A DNA stretch of 64,000 bases, taken from assembly GCF_000429305.1 (NCBI RefSeq), contig NZ_AUBP01000021.1, forward strand, positions 105,326-169,325. Direction: 5' to 3'. The notes below the pieces were generated by a model. It had not been told where the DNA came from and searched no databases. It worked only from the letters and a program-made list of their open reading frames with translations. The position numbers and the translations under genes were made by a program. This document shows positions 8,203 through 18,165 of the stretch, piece by piece. Positions within the stretch are counted from its first letter, which is position 1. The number at the start of each line of letters is the position of its first letter. Source of the DNA: Desulfovibrio inopinatus DSM 10711 (lineage in GTDB: Bacteria > Desulfobacterota > Desulfovibrionia > Desulfovibrionales > Desulfovibrionaceae).

Positions 8203-10251
8203 TTAGAAGCGTTCGAATTCTTCATCTCTTTCTTCCATATCCTCGTCCATACCGAGTCTATGCATAATGCTTTCAGAGCGTGACATGTCCTGCTCCGACT
8301 TCAATTCTTTGGCGTTTTGTCTTTGCGGTGTAATCAGACGTTGTTTGGCTCCTGCGAAAGCTCTTTCTTGGGTAGGAGCTTTCAAGTTGAAAAAAGCAAC
8401 CGAAGCACGCAGTTGTTCTGCTTGAGCCGAGAGTTCTTCCGCCGTAGATGAGAGTTCTTCCGCCGAAGACGCATTCCCCTGAATGACCTGGTCAAGCTGC
8501 TGTAAAGCCTTATTGACTTGGCTTGCACCGGTGCTTTGTTCTTGGCTTGCGGCGTTGATCTCCTGGACCAGGTCGGCCGTACGTTGAATGTCGGGAACGA
8601 GTTTGTCGAGCAATGAACCGGCTCGCTGAGCCACATTGGTGCTCTCCGCCGCCAATGTTGTTATTTCAGAAGCAGCTTTTTGGCTACGCTCTGCCAATTT
8701 TCTTACTTCCGATGCAACAACCGCAAAACCACGACCGGCATCTCCGGCGCGGGCAGCTTCAATGGCGGCGTTCAGCGCGAGAAGATCGGTTTGTCGGGCA
8801 ATTTCTTCAATAATGGATATTTTGCTGACGATATCATTCATCGCAGAGACGGTTTCTTTCACAGCGTCCCCGGATGATTGTGCATCGATTGCGGCTTTCA
8901 CTGCAATAGCTTCCGTTTGCTTGGAGTTATCCGCATTTTGTTCGATGCCGGAAGCAATTTCTTCCATTGAAGACGACGATTCTTCCACAGCTGCGGCTTG
9001 TTGGGCTGCTCCTTGTGACAGGCTTTCCGATGCTGCACTCATTTCTTCGCTGCTTGATGCGACGTTCTCCGATCCATTTTGTACTTCATTGAGCACTTCG
9101 TTGATTCGGTAAATCATTTCCCCCAATGATTCCAAAAGCTCGTCCTTCTTATCTCGCTTCTCAATAGAAATAGCCAAGTTGCCTCGGCTGAGTTCTTTGG
9201 CAATGTTGGTTATCTTTTTTTCTGCAATAAGAAGATTTCGTAAATTTATGAGAAGTTCGTCTTTATCCGACCGTGGCTGGACTGTTTGTGTGAGATCGCC
9301 GATTGCGAGGGCCTGAACGAGGGAAAGCGTGCCTCGTTCGGCTTCGATGAGTGCTTGGATAGAATGAGTGAGTTCGTCCTTTTCCGAGCGCTCCACAGGA
9401 GAGACGTCGAGGTCTCCCTTGGCCAATTGCGACATCATTGCGGACACGTTTTGCGATGCGTTGACCATGTCTTGCATGGCTTCATAGACACTTCCCGGTT
9501 GGGCGTTATCATGAAATTTCAAAGATAAGTCGCCAATAGCGACTTGAGACGCAATGCGGGCGATTTCAGCCGGTTCCCCTCCAATGCTACGCGAAATACT
9601 CCGAATAATGATCCAGGCCATAGCAATGCCGAAAAACAGCATGACGAAAGTGATGATCGAAATCAGCCTGACTGATTTGTGAAAAATATCTTCGGCTTTT
9701 GTCTTGTGTTCTGTTGCGTATTTGAGGTTGAAATCTGTCAACTCGGCAAGGATCTCGTGCATCGTGTTGAATTTTTCGTTGGCAGCTGACAGTGTGATAT
9801 CCATAGCGACGGCGCGCCCTTCGGGCGTGTTGGTCTTTCTTGCATCCACAACCTGTCGGGAGATAGCTTGCCAAGCTACAAAGGCTTTTTTGAATTGTTC
9901 AATGAGCGCGAGTTCTTCTGGTGATCGGGCGATAATAGCATATTTTCCGAAGCGTTCGGCTGCCTGTTGCAATCTATCTTCATACGCCTCAACGAGCTTT
10001 TTGAAAGTGTCGGAGGAAACATCCGTAAAAATCATAGTACGTTCAGCGACAAGGAGTTGTTGCAGGTCGCGGTCGGCTTCCATGAGATTGTCGATTCCTG
10101 GGAGAGAGTATTCGGCGATGTCTGTCAGGCCGGTGCCGATGAATTCGGCGGCCTCATAGCCAATAAAACCGATGATGCCTAACGAAACAATAAGGATTGT
10201 ATAACTTGATACGAGTTTGAATTTCAGGGTTCCAAAAAAAGTATTTTTCAT
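8203..10251 (-). CDS. Methyl-accepting chemotaxis protein, four HAMP-like units
   Basis: The 682-residue receptor has a transmembrane helix (about 12-34), a periplasmic four-helix-bundle sensor ([16 protein letters not shown]), a second transmembrane helix (about 195-217), then four consecutive 39-residue HAMP-like units (about 238-393; each begins [AS].G[DN]L and contains RS..D.L). The cytoplasmic signalling hairpin follows, with the MCP tip around [21 protein letters not shown]. The last residues, EFERF, fit the C-terminal x-aromatic-x2-aromatic pentapeptide that tethers CheR or CheB. GGGAGGA precedes the ATG. The next gene upstream is a longer paralogue. Ligand unknown. Confidence 0.95.
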   Translation of the reverse strand: MKNTFFGTLKFKLVSSYTILIVSLGIIGFIGYEAAEFIGTGLTDIAEYSLPGIDNLMEADRDLQQLLVAERTMIFTDVSSDTFKKLVEAYEDRLQQAAERFGKYAIIARSPEELALIEQFKKAFVAWQAISRQVVDARKTNTPEGRAVAMDITLSAANEKFNTMHEILAELTDFNLKYATEHKTKAEDIFHKSVRLISIITFVMLFFGIAMAWIIIRSISRSIGGEPAEIARIASQVAIGDLSLKFHDNAQPGSVYEAMQDMVNASQNVSAMMSQLAKGDLDVSPVERSEKDELTHSIQALIEAERGTLSLVQALAIGDLTQTVQPRSDKDELLINLRNLLIAEKKITNIAKELSRGNLAISIEKRDKKDELLESLGEMIYRINEVLNEVQNGSENVASSSEEMSAASESLSQGAAQQAAAVEESSSSMEEIASGIEQNADNSKQTEAIAVKAAIDAQSSGDAVKETVSAMNDIVSKISIIEEIARQTDLLALNAAIEAARAGDAGRGFAVVASEVRKLAERSQKAASEITTLAAESTNVAQRAGSLLDKLVPDIQRTADLVQEINAASQEQSTGASQVNKALQQLDQVIQGNASSAEELSSTAEELSAQAEQLRASVAFFNLKAPTQERAFAGAKQRLITPQRQNAKELKSEQDMSRSESIMHRLGMDEDMEERDEEFERF

Positions 10252-10509
10252 CCTGTCCTCCCTACGATGTGGATACTACGTGGTGAATGCACCCTCTTTG
10301 TCTGAGTTATGCGCTGAGTCTACAATGTTTCCAATCTTTTGTCTTTGATGTGTACGGAAAAATGTGGCGGTGATGTTATGTTCTTATCAATACATTTGGT
10401 ATGATTCTCAATTGCTTGAGAAAATATTCAAATAGAAAATTACTTTGGGGAAAGATGATGTGTTTTTATCGTATTGTATAAATGAAACCAATGATGTTCT
10501 TTAATATAA

Positions 10510-10540
10510 GAAGGCAGAAAAAAGATTTTTTTCTGCCTTC
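10510..10540 (-). terminator. Terminator downstream of the long chemoreceptor gene
   Basis: Perfect 14-bp inverted repeat (10510-10523 and 10527-10540) with a three-base loop; the inner part of the stem is a run of six A/T pairs. On the minus strand it follows the stop at 10582 by about 40 bases. The trailing sequence is AT-rich (TTATATTAAA) rather than a pure T tract. The rest of 10252-10581 is an AT-rich spacer without a gene and presumably holds the promoter of the downstream receptor. Confidence 0.7.
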
Positions 10541-10581
10541 TTAGCGTTGGATTTAGTTATCGGTAAAGATTTGGTGTATTA

Positions 10582-13098
10582 CTAAAAGCGCTCAAATTCT
10601 TCATCGTGCTCTTCCATATCTTCGTCCATACCAAGTTTCTGCATAATGCTTTCAGGCTGTGTTACGTCCTGCTCTTGTTTCTGAGCTTGGGCTCCATGCT
10701 TTCGCGAGGTAAACAGGCGTTGCTTGGGGTCTGTGAGAGTTTTTTGTTGCGTTGGAGCTTTCAGGCTGAAAAAGGCTATAGATGCACGCAGTTGTTCGGC
10801 TTGGGCCGAAAGTTCTTCTGCCGTGGATGCAAGTTGTTCGGCTGAAGAAGCATTGCCTTGAATAACTTGATCGAGTTGTTGCAAGGCTTTGTTGACTTGG
10901 CTTGCGCCAGTGCTTTGTTCTTGGCTCGCGGCGTTGATCTCCTGGACGAGGTCGGCCGTTCGTTGAATATCCGGAACGAGTTTATCAAGCAAAATGCCAG
11001 CCCGTTCTGCCACATCGGTACTATTCGCGGCCAGACTTGAGATTTCCGACGCCGCTTGTTGGCTGCGTTCGGCAAGTTTGCGGACCTCGGATGCGACAAC
11101 TGCAAAACCACGGCCGGCGTCTCCAGCACGCGCAGCTTCAATAGCAGCATTCAGGGCGAGAAGGTCAGTTTGTCTGGCGATTTCTTCGATGATGGAAATC
11201 TTCCCGACAATATCCTTCATAGCGTTGACGGTTTCTTTGACGGCATCGCCAGAGGATTTGGCATCAACGGCAGCTTTAATTGCGATGGCTTCCGTTTGCT
11301 TTGAATTATCTGCGTTTTGCCCGATGCTGGATGCCATTTCTTCCATGGAGGACGAAGATTCCTCCACGGCAGCGGCCTGTTGGGATGCTCCCTGTGACAG
11401 GCTTTCCGACGCTGCACTCATTTCTTCACTGCTCGACGCGACGTTCTCCGAGCCTTCTTGGACTTCAGCGAGAACTTCGCTGATTTTGGAAATCATTTCT
11501 GCCAAGGATTCCAAAAGCTCGTCTTTGTCATCGCGTTTTGTCACGGAAACAGTCAGATTACCTTGACTCAGCTTTCGGGCAATGATGGCGATCTCTTTTT
11601 CCGCTTTCAACAGGTTGTTTAATGCCGTAAGCAGGGCGTCTTTATCCGATCGGGGTTGTACCGTTTGGGTCATATCACCAATGGCCAGGGCCTGGACACG
11701 GGCAAGAATATTGCGCTCCGCTTGAATCAAAGATTGGATGGATCGCATCAATTCGTCTTGTTCCGAACGTTCGTTGACACTCACATCGAGATTTCCAACC
11801 GCGAGTTGTTGCAGAATTTCTGCCGTGTTTCGTTCGGCTGCAACAAGTATCTGGAGTGATTGAATAAGTCTGTCCGATGAGGAGCGTTCCGTCAGTTGGA
11901 TGGAAATATCGCCTTGGGCCAATTGTTGGGCTGCATCGGCAACTTGGGTTTCGGCCTGGATCAAAACTTTGAGTGAACGCATGAGCTTATCGTTTTCTGA
12001 GCGTTCCATGACCTGAAGATTGAGATTCCCTTTGGATAATTCTTCGACGGTGGTCGCAATGTCGCGTTCGGCGGCAACAAGACTTGCAAGCGCTGTAATG
12101 AGGCTGTCATTATCTGAGCGAGGGATAAGGTTGACGTTGAGATCTCCTTGGGAGAGCTGACCTGCGGCTAACGCAACACCTTTTTCTGCTTCTATTAAAC
12201 GTTTGAGCGACAGAATGAGGATATCTTTTTCTGAGCGTTCCACGGCCTCTATATCAAGGTCTCCTTCTGCCAGACTGGACATGATTGCTGTCACCTTCTG
12301 CGAGGCATCAACCATATTTCGCATGGCGGCATAAACGCTTCCTGATTTCGCGTTATCATGAAAATTCAAGGAGAGGTCGCCGATGGCAACCTGGTTGGCA
12401 ATGTCGGCGATTTCGTCTGGTTCACCTCCAAGGCTCCGAGAGATGCCCCGGATAATCAACCATGCTGTGAAGATGCCAAATAGGATCATGGCTCCCGTCA
12501 GTACGGAAATAAGGGTGACGGCATTGTTGAAGACGGTCTTCGCTTCTTGTTCTCGTTCTGCCGAAAATTTTAGATTCAGTTCTGTGAGTGTGTTGATAAT
12601 GTCACGCATGGCTTCGAATTTGTTCTTGGCTTCTGACTGGGTCAGCTCCAAGGCAAGAAGACGGCCTTCGTCGGTGTCTGTTTTTCTTGCATCGACAACA
12701 CGGCGGGAAATATCTTTCCAGGCCATGTATGCAGTTTCAAAATTTTTAATAAGGTCAAGCTCTTCCTGCGTTGTGGCTAAAGCAGCAAATTTGGTAAATC
12801 GTTCGATCGCTTGTTGGAGGTTTTCGTCATACGTGCTTTCAAGTTCTTTGAATTCTTTTGATGAAGGTTCGATGAAAATCATGGAGCGTTCAGCAACAAG
12901 AAGTTGCTGCAGGTCTCGGTCCGCCTCAATGAGATAGTCAATGCTTGGAAGATATTGGTTGAACATGGTACTTAAGCCCTTGCCGATAGTTTGAGCTGCT
13001 TTATATCCCGTGAAGCCGACAACAGCTAACGCAATGATGAGGACAGTATAGCTGGATATGAGCTTAAAGTTGAGGGTCCTGAATACTGATTTTTTCAT
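10582..13098 (-). CDS. Methyl-accepting chemotaxis protein with eight tandem HAMP-like units
   Basis: From the ATG at 13098 (GGGAGGA five bases upstream) the protein has 838 residues; a longer frame back to 13266 has no ribosome site and no homology to the paralogue. Topology matches the neighbouring receptor: helix (about 12-34), four-helix-bundle sensor, second helix (about 195-217). Residues 238-549 are eight uninterrupted 39-residue units (starts at 238, 277, 316, 355, 394, 433, 472, 511). The MCP signalling hairpin and an identical EFERF C-terminal tether follow. Compared with its paralogue it has four extra units. The added stack would lengthen the cytoplasmic rod between membrane and kinase-control tip. 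Confidence 0.95.
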   Translation of the reverse strand: MKKSVFRTLNFKLISSYTVLIIALAVVGFTGYKAAQTIGKGLSTMFNQYLPSIDYLIEADRDLQQLLVAERSMIFIEPSSKEFKELESTYDENLQQAIERFTKFAALATTQEELDLIKNFETAYMAWKDISRRVVDARKTDTDEGRLLALELTQSEAKNKFEAMRDIINTLTELNLKFSAEREQEAKTVFNNAVTLISVLTGAMILFGIFTAWLIIRGISRSLGGEPDEIADIANQVAIGDLSLNFHDNAKSGSVYAAMRNMVDASQKVTAIMSSLAEGDLDIEAVERSEKDILILSLKRLIEAEKGVALAAGQLSQGDLNVNLIPRSDNDSLITALASLVAAERDIATTVEELSKGNLNLQVMERSENDKLMRSLKVLIQAETQVADAAQQLAQGDISIQLTERSSSDRLIQSLQILVAAERNTAEILQQLAVGNLDVSVNERSEQDELMRSIQSLIQAERNILARVQALAIGDMTQTVQPRSDKDALLTALNNLLKAEKEIAIIARKLSQGNLTVSVTKRDDKDELLESLAEMISKISEVLAEVQEGSENVASSSEEMSAASESLSQGASQQAAAVEESSSSMEEMASSIGQNADNSKQTEAIAIKAAVDAKSSGDAVKETVNAMKDIVGKISIIEEIARQTDLLALNAAIEAARAGDAGRGFAVVASEVRKLAERSQQAASEISSLAANSTDVAERAGILLDKLVPDIQRTADLVQEINAASQEQSTGASQVNKALQQLDQVIQGNASSAEQLASTAEELSAQAEQLRASIAFFSLKAPTQQKTLTDPKQRLFTSRKHGAQAQKQEQDVTQPESIMQKLGMDEDMEEHDEEFERF

Positions 13099-13507
13099 CG
13101 TGTCCTCCCGTGATGAAAGCAGACCGCGTTGTGCATCGCTTCCATCTTTCTCCATGTTTTCCTTGCGCGGCATCCCGTTAGGGCTGGACGACCATTTCGA
13201 CTCGATACAACACTGTGCGTTGGGAAAGAAAAGCTTGGTTGCAAGACACATTGTGGTGAAAGGCAAAAAGAAGACAATGACATGAGCTGCTCACAGGTTG
13301 AACACGTTGTCTTCATTTACATTGGCATCAGGTGTCACATCTGCACTTTTCTTATTGCATAGAGTGAAAGAGATAATACGTTGTTTTCATGATTTTGTGC
13401 AAGGAGAAAAGTCGGATATGCAAGAGGAGAGGGAAGAGATAGCAACGAGTTACCGAATCCGGTATGCGATATTTCATGTCCGGATTCGGTTTATGTTCAT
13501 GTGTTTT
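13099..13507. other. 409-bp intergenic region between paaK and the long MCP gene
   Basis: No convincing gene. It should hold the minus-strand promoter of the chemoreceptor gene and the 3' end of the paaK transcript. The only clear structure is the inverted repeat at 13452-13490. Confidence 0.5.
13452..13490 (-). terminator. Inverted repeat after paaK, possible terminator
   Basis: Perfect 11-bp arms (ACCGAATCCGG at 13452-13462, complement at 13480-13490) with a 17-base loop, about 18 bases beyond the paaK stop. No T tract follows on the minus strand, so it is a weak terminator or a processing stem. Confidence 0.4.
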
Positions 13508-14809
13508 TTAATGACGGATATGGCGTTTATCAATCACTGTATAAGCTGGCTCGTCTTCTTCTTCGCGTTTGGGTTCAACGAGTTTCACATTAAAGGAGAC
13601 GCCAAGTTCCGAATGGAGTCGTTTTTCAATACGTTTTACGAATTCATGCTGGACACGCATTTGATCAAAGAAGAATCCTTCAGACATTTCAACTTTGAGC
13701 GCAGCTTCATCTCGTGCTCCATGCTGTTCTAATTCAACAATGAAGCGGTGTGACGCATTTTCAAATTCTGACAATATCCGTGTAATGCGGCTCGGATAGA
13801 CATTGATGCCACGGAAAACAAAAACGTCGTCCACTCGGCCCTGAATTTTATCGATACGGCGGAACGTACGACCGCACGCACAAGGTTCGTCAATGATGCG
13901 GGTGAGGTCGCCGGTACGATACCGGATGACGGGAAATGCTTCCTTGGTGAGTGTTGTCAACACGAGTTCACCCACATCACCATCTGCGACAGGTTCTCCC
14001 GTTGTGGGATTGATGACTTCGGCGAGAAAATGATCTTCGTTGATGTGCATGCCACATTGGTGTTGGCATTCACCAGCTACGCCCGGCCCCATCACATCGC
14101 TGATTCCGTAATTATCCGTCGCCGTAACTTTGAGACGATCTTCAATTTCGGTTCGCATGGCGATGCTCCAGGGTTCCCCACCAAAAAGCCCCCAGCGTAG
14201 CGGTAAAGCATTGATATTAATATTGGCATTTTCAAGCTGTTCAGCCAGACGCAGGGCGTGACTCGGCGTGCAGATAAGGGCCGTGGATTTATAATCCTGC
14301 ATGATCATGATTTGGCGAGAGCTCGGGGCGTTGGAACTCGGGATAACAGCCGCTCCGATTAATTCTGCTCCATTATGAAATCCAAAACCTCCCGTCAGCA
14401 GGCCATAAGAAAATGCAATTTGGACGACATCATCCCGGCTGACACCACCCGCCACAAGAATGCGTGCAGTCAACGATGACCATTTCGCGAGATCGTTTTT
14501 GGTATATCCGACAACAATGGGTTTGTCGGACGACCCTGACGGTGTATGCAGGCGGACTACATCACGCAATGGTACGGCAAAAAGGTCATAGGGGTATCCT
14601 TGCATGAGAACATCCCGCGTGGTGAAAGGAAGCCGTGTAATGTCTTCCAATGTATAAAAGTCATCAGGATCAATATCGCGTTCGGCAAAGGCGGTTTTAT
14701 AATAGGGGACATTGCGCGCCACGCGATTCAGGGTAGACTGGAGCCGTTCCAAGATAAGCTGCGAGAGTTCCCCGCGACTCATGGTTTCAAATTTAGGGTC
14801 GAAATACAT
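13508..14809 (-). CDS. paaK: Phenylacetate-CoA ligase (AMP-forming)
   Basis: A 433-residue adenylate-forming enzyme of the PaaK family: N-terminal YFDPKFETMSR, and the family's nucleotide loop in the HTPSGSSDKP segment. Later come FGGEPW, DNYGISDVMGPGVAGEC, YRTGDL and the C-terminal AMP-ligase domain (GRVDDVFVFRGINVYPS). It activates aryl-acetates to CoA thioesters with ATP; in anaerobes it often acts with indolepyruvate oxidoreductase on aromatic amino acids. The start at 14809 has GGAGA upstream; an in-frame ATG at 14881 would overlap livF by 47 bases and lacks a site. It follows livF by 25 bases, so the two form an operon. Confidence 0.9.
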   Translation of the reverse strand: MYFDPKFETMSRGELSQLILERLQSTLNRVARNVPYYKTAFAERDIDPDDFYTLEDITRLPFTTRDVLMQGYPYDLFAVPLRDVVRLHTPSGSSDKPIVVGYTKNDLAKWSSLTARILVAGGVSRDDVVQIAFSYGLLTGGFGFHNGAELIGAAVIPSSNAPSSRQIMIMQDYKSTALICTPSHALRLAEQLENANININALPLRWGLFGGEPWSIAMRTEIEDRLKVTATDNYGISDVMGPGVAGECQHQCGMHINEDHFLAEVINPTTGEPVADGDVGELVLTTLTKEAFPVIRYRTGDLTRIIDEPCACGRTFRRIDKIQGRVDDVFVFRGINVYPSRITRILSEFENASHRFIVELEQHGARDEAALKVEMSEGFFFDQMRVQHEFVKRIEKRLHSELGVSFNVKLVEPKREEEDEPAYTVIDKRHIRH

Positions 14810-14834
14810 GCCGGTTCTCCATGCTCGGTCGGTG

Positions 14835-15566
14835 TCAGTTCGTGCTGCGCTCACGTCCAAGATAGGCGCGTTGCACATCACGATTGGCCAGAAGCTCTTC
14901 AGCCGGCCCTTGTAAAATGATGCGTCCTGTTTCGAGGACGTAGCCTCGGTCAGCTATACCAAGTGCACTCTTCGCATTTTGCTCAACAAGCAACACCGTC
15001 AGGTTGCGTTCACGACGAAGAGTCGTAATTGTATTGAAAATTTCTTTGCATATAGCCGGAGCCAATCCCATACCGGGCTCATCCAGTAAGAGAAGCCGTG
15101 GTCTTGCCATCAGCGCTCTCCCAATGGCAAGCATCTGTTGTTCTCCGCCGGAGAGTGTGCCAGCCGCTTGTTTACGCCGTTGTCCGAGGATGGGAAACAT
15201 GTCGTAGATGCTGTCGAGATCGGATTTTGCCTGTTTTTTGGCGGCAGCCCCACGGATTGAATATGCACCGAGATTGAGGTTGTCTTCGACACTGAGCGGT
15301 TTGAAGACGAGTCGGCGTTCAGGCACTTGGGATATACCGGCCCGAACGATTTTGTCCGGACTTTTTTTTCCGATATTTTCACCGGCAAAGGTAATAGAGC
15401 CGCGGTTTGGACGATTGAGTCCAGAAATGGTGCAGAGAAGGGTCGTTTTGCCCGCTCCGTTGGCTCCGATAAGCGCAACGATTTCTCCCTCGTCGACATG
15501 GAGGGAAGCGCGCCTGACTGCATGTACTTTGCCGTAAAAAACATCGACATTGCGAAGTGTAATCAT
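14835..15566 (-). CDS. livF: Branched-chain amino acid ABC transporter ATP-binding protein LivF
   Basis: A 243-residue ABC ATPase with Walker A GANGAGKTT (about 36-44), signature LSGGEQQM, Walker B LLLLDEP, and the LivF-specific block VPERRLVFKPLSVEDNL and LVEQNA. LivF energises uptake of Leu/Ile/Val-like substrates together with LivG, LivH, LivM and a periplasmic binding protein. None of those is adjacent here: upstream is the hybrid histidine kinase and downstream is paaK. It may serve a permease encoded elsewhere. A livF-paaK pair suggests transport and CoA activation of aromatic or branched acids. No clear Shine-Dalgarno at the ATG. Confidence 0.9.
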   Translation of the reverse strand: MITLRNVDVFYGKVHAVRRASLHVDEGEIVALIGANGAGKTTLLCTISGLNRPNRGSITFAGENIGKKSPDKIVRAGISQVPERRLVFKPLSVEDNLNLGAYSIRGAAAKKQAKSDLDSIYDMFPILGQRRKQAAGTLSGGEQQMLAIGRALMARPRLLLLDEPGMGLAPAICKEIFNTITTLRRERNLTVLLVEQNAKSALGIADRGYVLETGRIILQGPAEELLANRDVQRAYLGRERSTN

Positions 15567-15645
15567 GAGTATGTGATTTGTTGTGCCCGGTAATGTTGCA
15601 GAAAAGACAGACTATAGGCGTATTGGCCTGAATTTCAAAGCAGAA

Positions 15646-18165
15646 TCATACCTTGCCGTTTTTGATGTCCTCGAACGTAGCTTCATCCATATTAAGGTTG
15701 CGAAGACGCGATAATTCATCTTCGAGCACAACAAAGCGTTGTCGAGCCTCGTCGAGTTGCTTTTGTCGTGCCGCAGCCTCAAGTTCTTGTGAAGCAGTCC
15801 GAAAACGGGCGGCTCCGATTGTTGCAGACATACCTTTGAGAGAATGGGCTTCATCACTTATGGCTTCGAACGCGTTATCTCCAAGGAATCCTCTGACGCG
15901 ATGCAATTTTTCTCCTGCATCTTCAATGAACATTTCAAAGATTTCGTTGTAAAAATCATATTTTGCACTGAACTTCGAAGAAATCCATTGGGCGTCGAAG
16001 ATGGTGTCGGTGTGTACCGGCATACTCTCGGCTGTATGGAAAGGGATTTGCCTTGCCGATTTCGGCAAACATTTGGCAATAACTTCGAATAAAACATCGA
16101 GATCAAACGGCTTGGAAACGTAGTCATCCATACCTGCTTCGAGGAAGCGTTCCCTATCGCCTTTGACTGCATGGGCCGTCAGCGCAATGATGGGAATGGT
16201 TGGATCGAACTGGCCGCTTTGATCGGCACGTATGGCGCGTGTGGTTTCGATACCGTCCAAAACCGGCATGGAAACGTCCATAAGGATCACATCAAATTCG
16301 TCTTGACGTAATACATCAAGAGCTTCTTTTCCATTGGGGACTGCGGTCACAGCATGACCTTTGCTCCGAAGGCAATGACTCGCAAATCGTTGGTTGAGCA
16401 GATTGTCTTCAGCCAGAAGTATACGCAAAGGAGGGACTGAAGACTGAAGTGAGGCGGCAGATGTCTCGGGTCGTATTGGCATCACATTGTCCGGCGTTTC
16501 AAAGGTAACCGTGAAGTAAAATGTCGACCCCACGTCGACAGTACTCTCCAACCAGATACTTCCGTTCATCATTTCGACCAGACGTTTTGAAATCGCCAGG
16601 CCGAGTCCTGTTCCACCATATCGTTTGGTTGTGGTGGAGTCTTCCTGGGTAAAACTATCAAAAATCGTCTCGAATTTTTCCGTCGGAATCCCAATGCCAG
16701 TATCTTTGACAGAAAAGAGAAGCGTGGCTGCATTCGAACAAGCACTCGTTTTGGGCATAAGCTGGGAAACGTTTATCTCAACTGAGCCTTTTGGCGTGAA
16801 TTTGAGGGCATTGCCAACAAGGTTGACCAATATTTGGCGCAACCGCCCAAAATCGCCATATACCTGAGTGGGGACATCGGGAGCATAGGTGGCGGTAAGT
16901 TCTAAGCCACTTTTTTCTGCAGGAATGCGAAAGACACGCATCGTGGCATCGATGACAGTTCGTGGATCGAATTCTTCCGGTTTCAGTTCCACTTTCCCCG
17001 CTTCAATTTTAGAAAAGTCAAGGATATCATTGATAATTTCCAATAACGAGTGTGAAGCTTCACACACGCCCTCAAGCATGGTGCGTTGTTCCGCGTGGAG
17101 ATTACTTTCAAGAACCATTTTGGTCATGCCCATAATGGCATTCATGGGTGTACGTATCTCGTGGCTCATATTGGCGAGAAAGTTACTCTTGGCGAGACTA
17201 ATCGATTCCGCTGCTTCTTTGGCTCGGCGAAGTTCGTGTTCCATGCGTTTACGTTCAGTGATATCCTGACCGATAACATAATATATTGTGGTGTCCTCGT
17301 TCTCGTGACAGATGGGAATGAGATTTTGCAGCATGGTTTTTGTTTTTGAGCCGACGATATATTCGAATTCGACGGATTCCCCAATGGGAAAAGGGAGTCC
17401 TACCAGTGCGGATGGTTTGAACTCGAATGGACAAAAACGTTTCAAGTTGGATTCACGCAGGTTTTCTCTGGATGTTTCGAAAAATTTTGCAGCCTGTCTG
17501 TTCGCGTTGAGAAACTGGCCTGTGTTATCAAGCACTGCAATAGGGCTCAGTGTTTCTTCGAACATTGTATCGAGTTCAGCCTTACTCCGTCGCAAATCCC
17601 GTTCGGCTTGACGCATATCCGTAATGTTCATGAAGACGGAGAGGCACTGTGGAGGGCAGTTTCCGGCTGTCGAATTGAGTGATTGCACTTTGGCGATGAC
17701 GCGTCGATCTTTTCGGCTTTTGAAAACGAGTTCACAGGTATGTACCGCATCATGGGAAGCCATGACCGCGTGAAGATGCATGGAAAAAATGATTTGCGAG
17801 GCAGGCTCCAGATAGGTGACAAGAGGCTTGTTGTGTAAATACATGCGGTTGACGCCAAGCATATTGGAGCCTGCTAAATTGACGTCAAGAATGACTCCTT
17901 TATTATTGAAGGAGAAATACCCAACAGGAGCGAAATCAAAGAGTCGAATATAGCGGTCGCGAGAATGCTCAAGCTGCGTCTGCATGTTGATGAGCTCTTC
18001 ATTTTGCAGCTCGAGTTCAATTTGGTATACATTCAATTCATGCAAAAGTTCACGAAAATCCTCGGCTTGGGTCGTGGATTCTTCGTTCGGGAGTTTACTC
18101 AAAAGTCGTTCGGCCTTCTCTCGGAGTCGGGAGAGGGTTTGTGGTCCGGATCGTTTTTGCGTCAT
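15646..18165 (-). CDS. Hybrid sensor histidine kinase (PAS-PAS-HisKA-HATPase-REC-HPt)
   Basis: An 839-residue cytoplasmic kinase. The N-terminal coiled segment has LQNEELINMQTQLEHSRDRY, typical before a PAS domain (about 70-190); a second PAS spans about 195-310. HisKA carries the phospho-His in FLANMSHEIRTPMNAI (about 335). HATPase has N-box NLVGNALKFTPKG and G-boxes DTGIGI and GTGLGL. A receiver domain (about 585-705) has AEDN and phospho-Asp in ILMDVSMPVLDG, and a C-terminal HPt domain has its His in EAHSLKGMSATIGA. No transmembrane helix is evident. Its ATG overlaps the TGA of the CheB-CheR fusion (ATGA), so the two are translationally coupled and probably one pathway. Confidence 0.94.
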   Translation of the reverse strand: MTQKRSGPQTLSRLREKAERLLSKLPNEESTTQAEDFRELLHELNVYQIELELQNEELINMQTQLEHSRDRYIRLFDFAPVGYFSFNNKGVILDVNLAGSNMLGVNRMYLHNKPLVTYLEPASQIIFSMHLHAVMASHDAVHTCELVFKSRKDRRVIAKVQSLNSTAGNCPPQCLSVFMNITDMRQAERDLRRSKAELDTMFEETLSPIAVLDNTGQFLNANRQAAKFFETSRENLRESNLKRFCPFEFKPSALVGLPFPIGESVEFEYIVGSKTKTMLQNLIPICHENEDTTIYYVIGQDITERKRMEHELRRAKEAAESISLAKSNFLANMSHEIRTPMNAIMGMTKMVLESNLHAEQRTMLEGVCEASHSLLEIINDILDFSKIEAGKVELKPEEFDPRTVIDATMRVFRIPAEKSGLELTATYAPDVPTQVYGDFGRLRQILVNLVGNALKFTPKGSVEINVSQLMPKTSACSNAATLLFSVKDTGIGIPTEKFETIFDSFTQEDSTTTKRYGGTGLGLAISKRLVEMMNGSIWLESTVDVGSTFYFTVTFETPDNVMPIRPETSAASLQSSVPPLRILLAEDNLLNQRFASHCLRSKGHAVTAVPNGKEALDVLRQDEFDVILMDVSMPVLDGIETTRAIRADQSGQFDPTIPIIALTAHAVKGDRERFLEAGMDDYVSKPFDLDVLFEVIAKCLPKSARQIPFHTAESMPVHTDTIFDAQWISSKFSAKYDFYNEIFEMFIEDAGEKLHRVRGFLGDNAFEAISDEAHSLKGMSATIGAARFRTASQELEAAARQKQLDEARQRFVVLEDELSRLRNLNMDEATFEDIKNGKV

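Noticed and set aside
10390..10430. Sigma-54-like TGG...TTGC element upstream of the short MCP gene
   Set aside because: The GG and GC are four bases too far apart for a sigma-54 promoter and the orientation is opposite to the gene.
13099..13266. 56-codon N-terminal extension of the long chemoreceptor
   Set aside because: The ATG at 13098 has a strong ribosome site and aligns with the start of the paralogue; the extension has neither.
13298..13732. 144-codon plus-strand frame between the long MCP gene and paaK
   Set aside because: More than half lies antisense to the paaK C-terminus; no ribosome site and aromatic-rich composition typical of a shadow frame.
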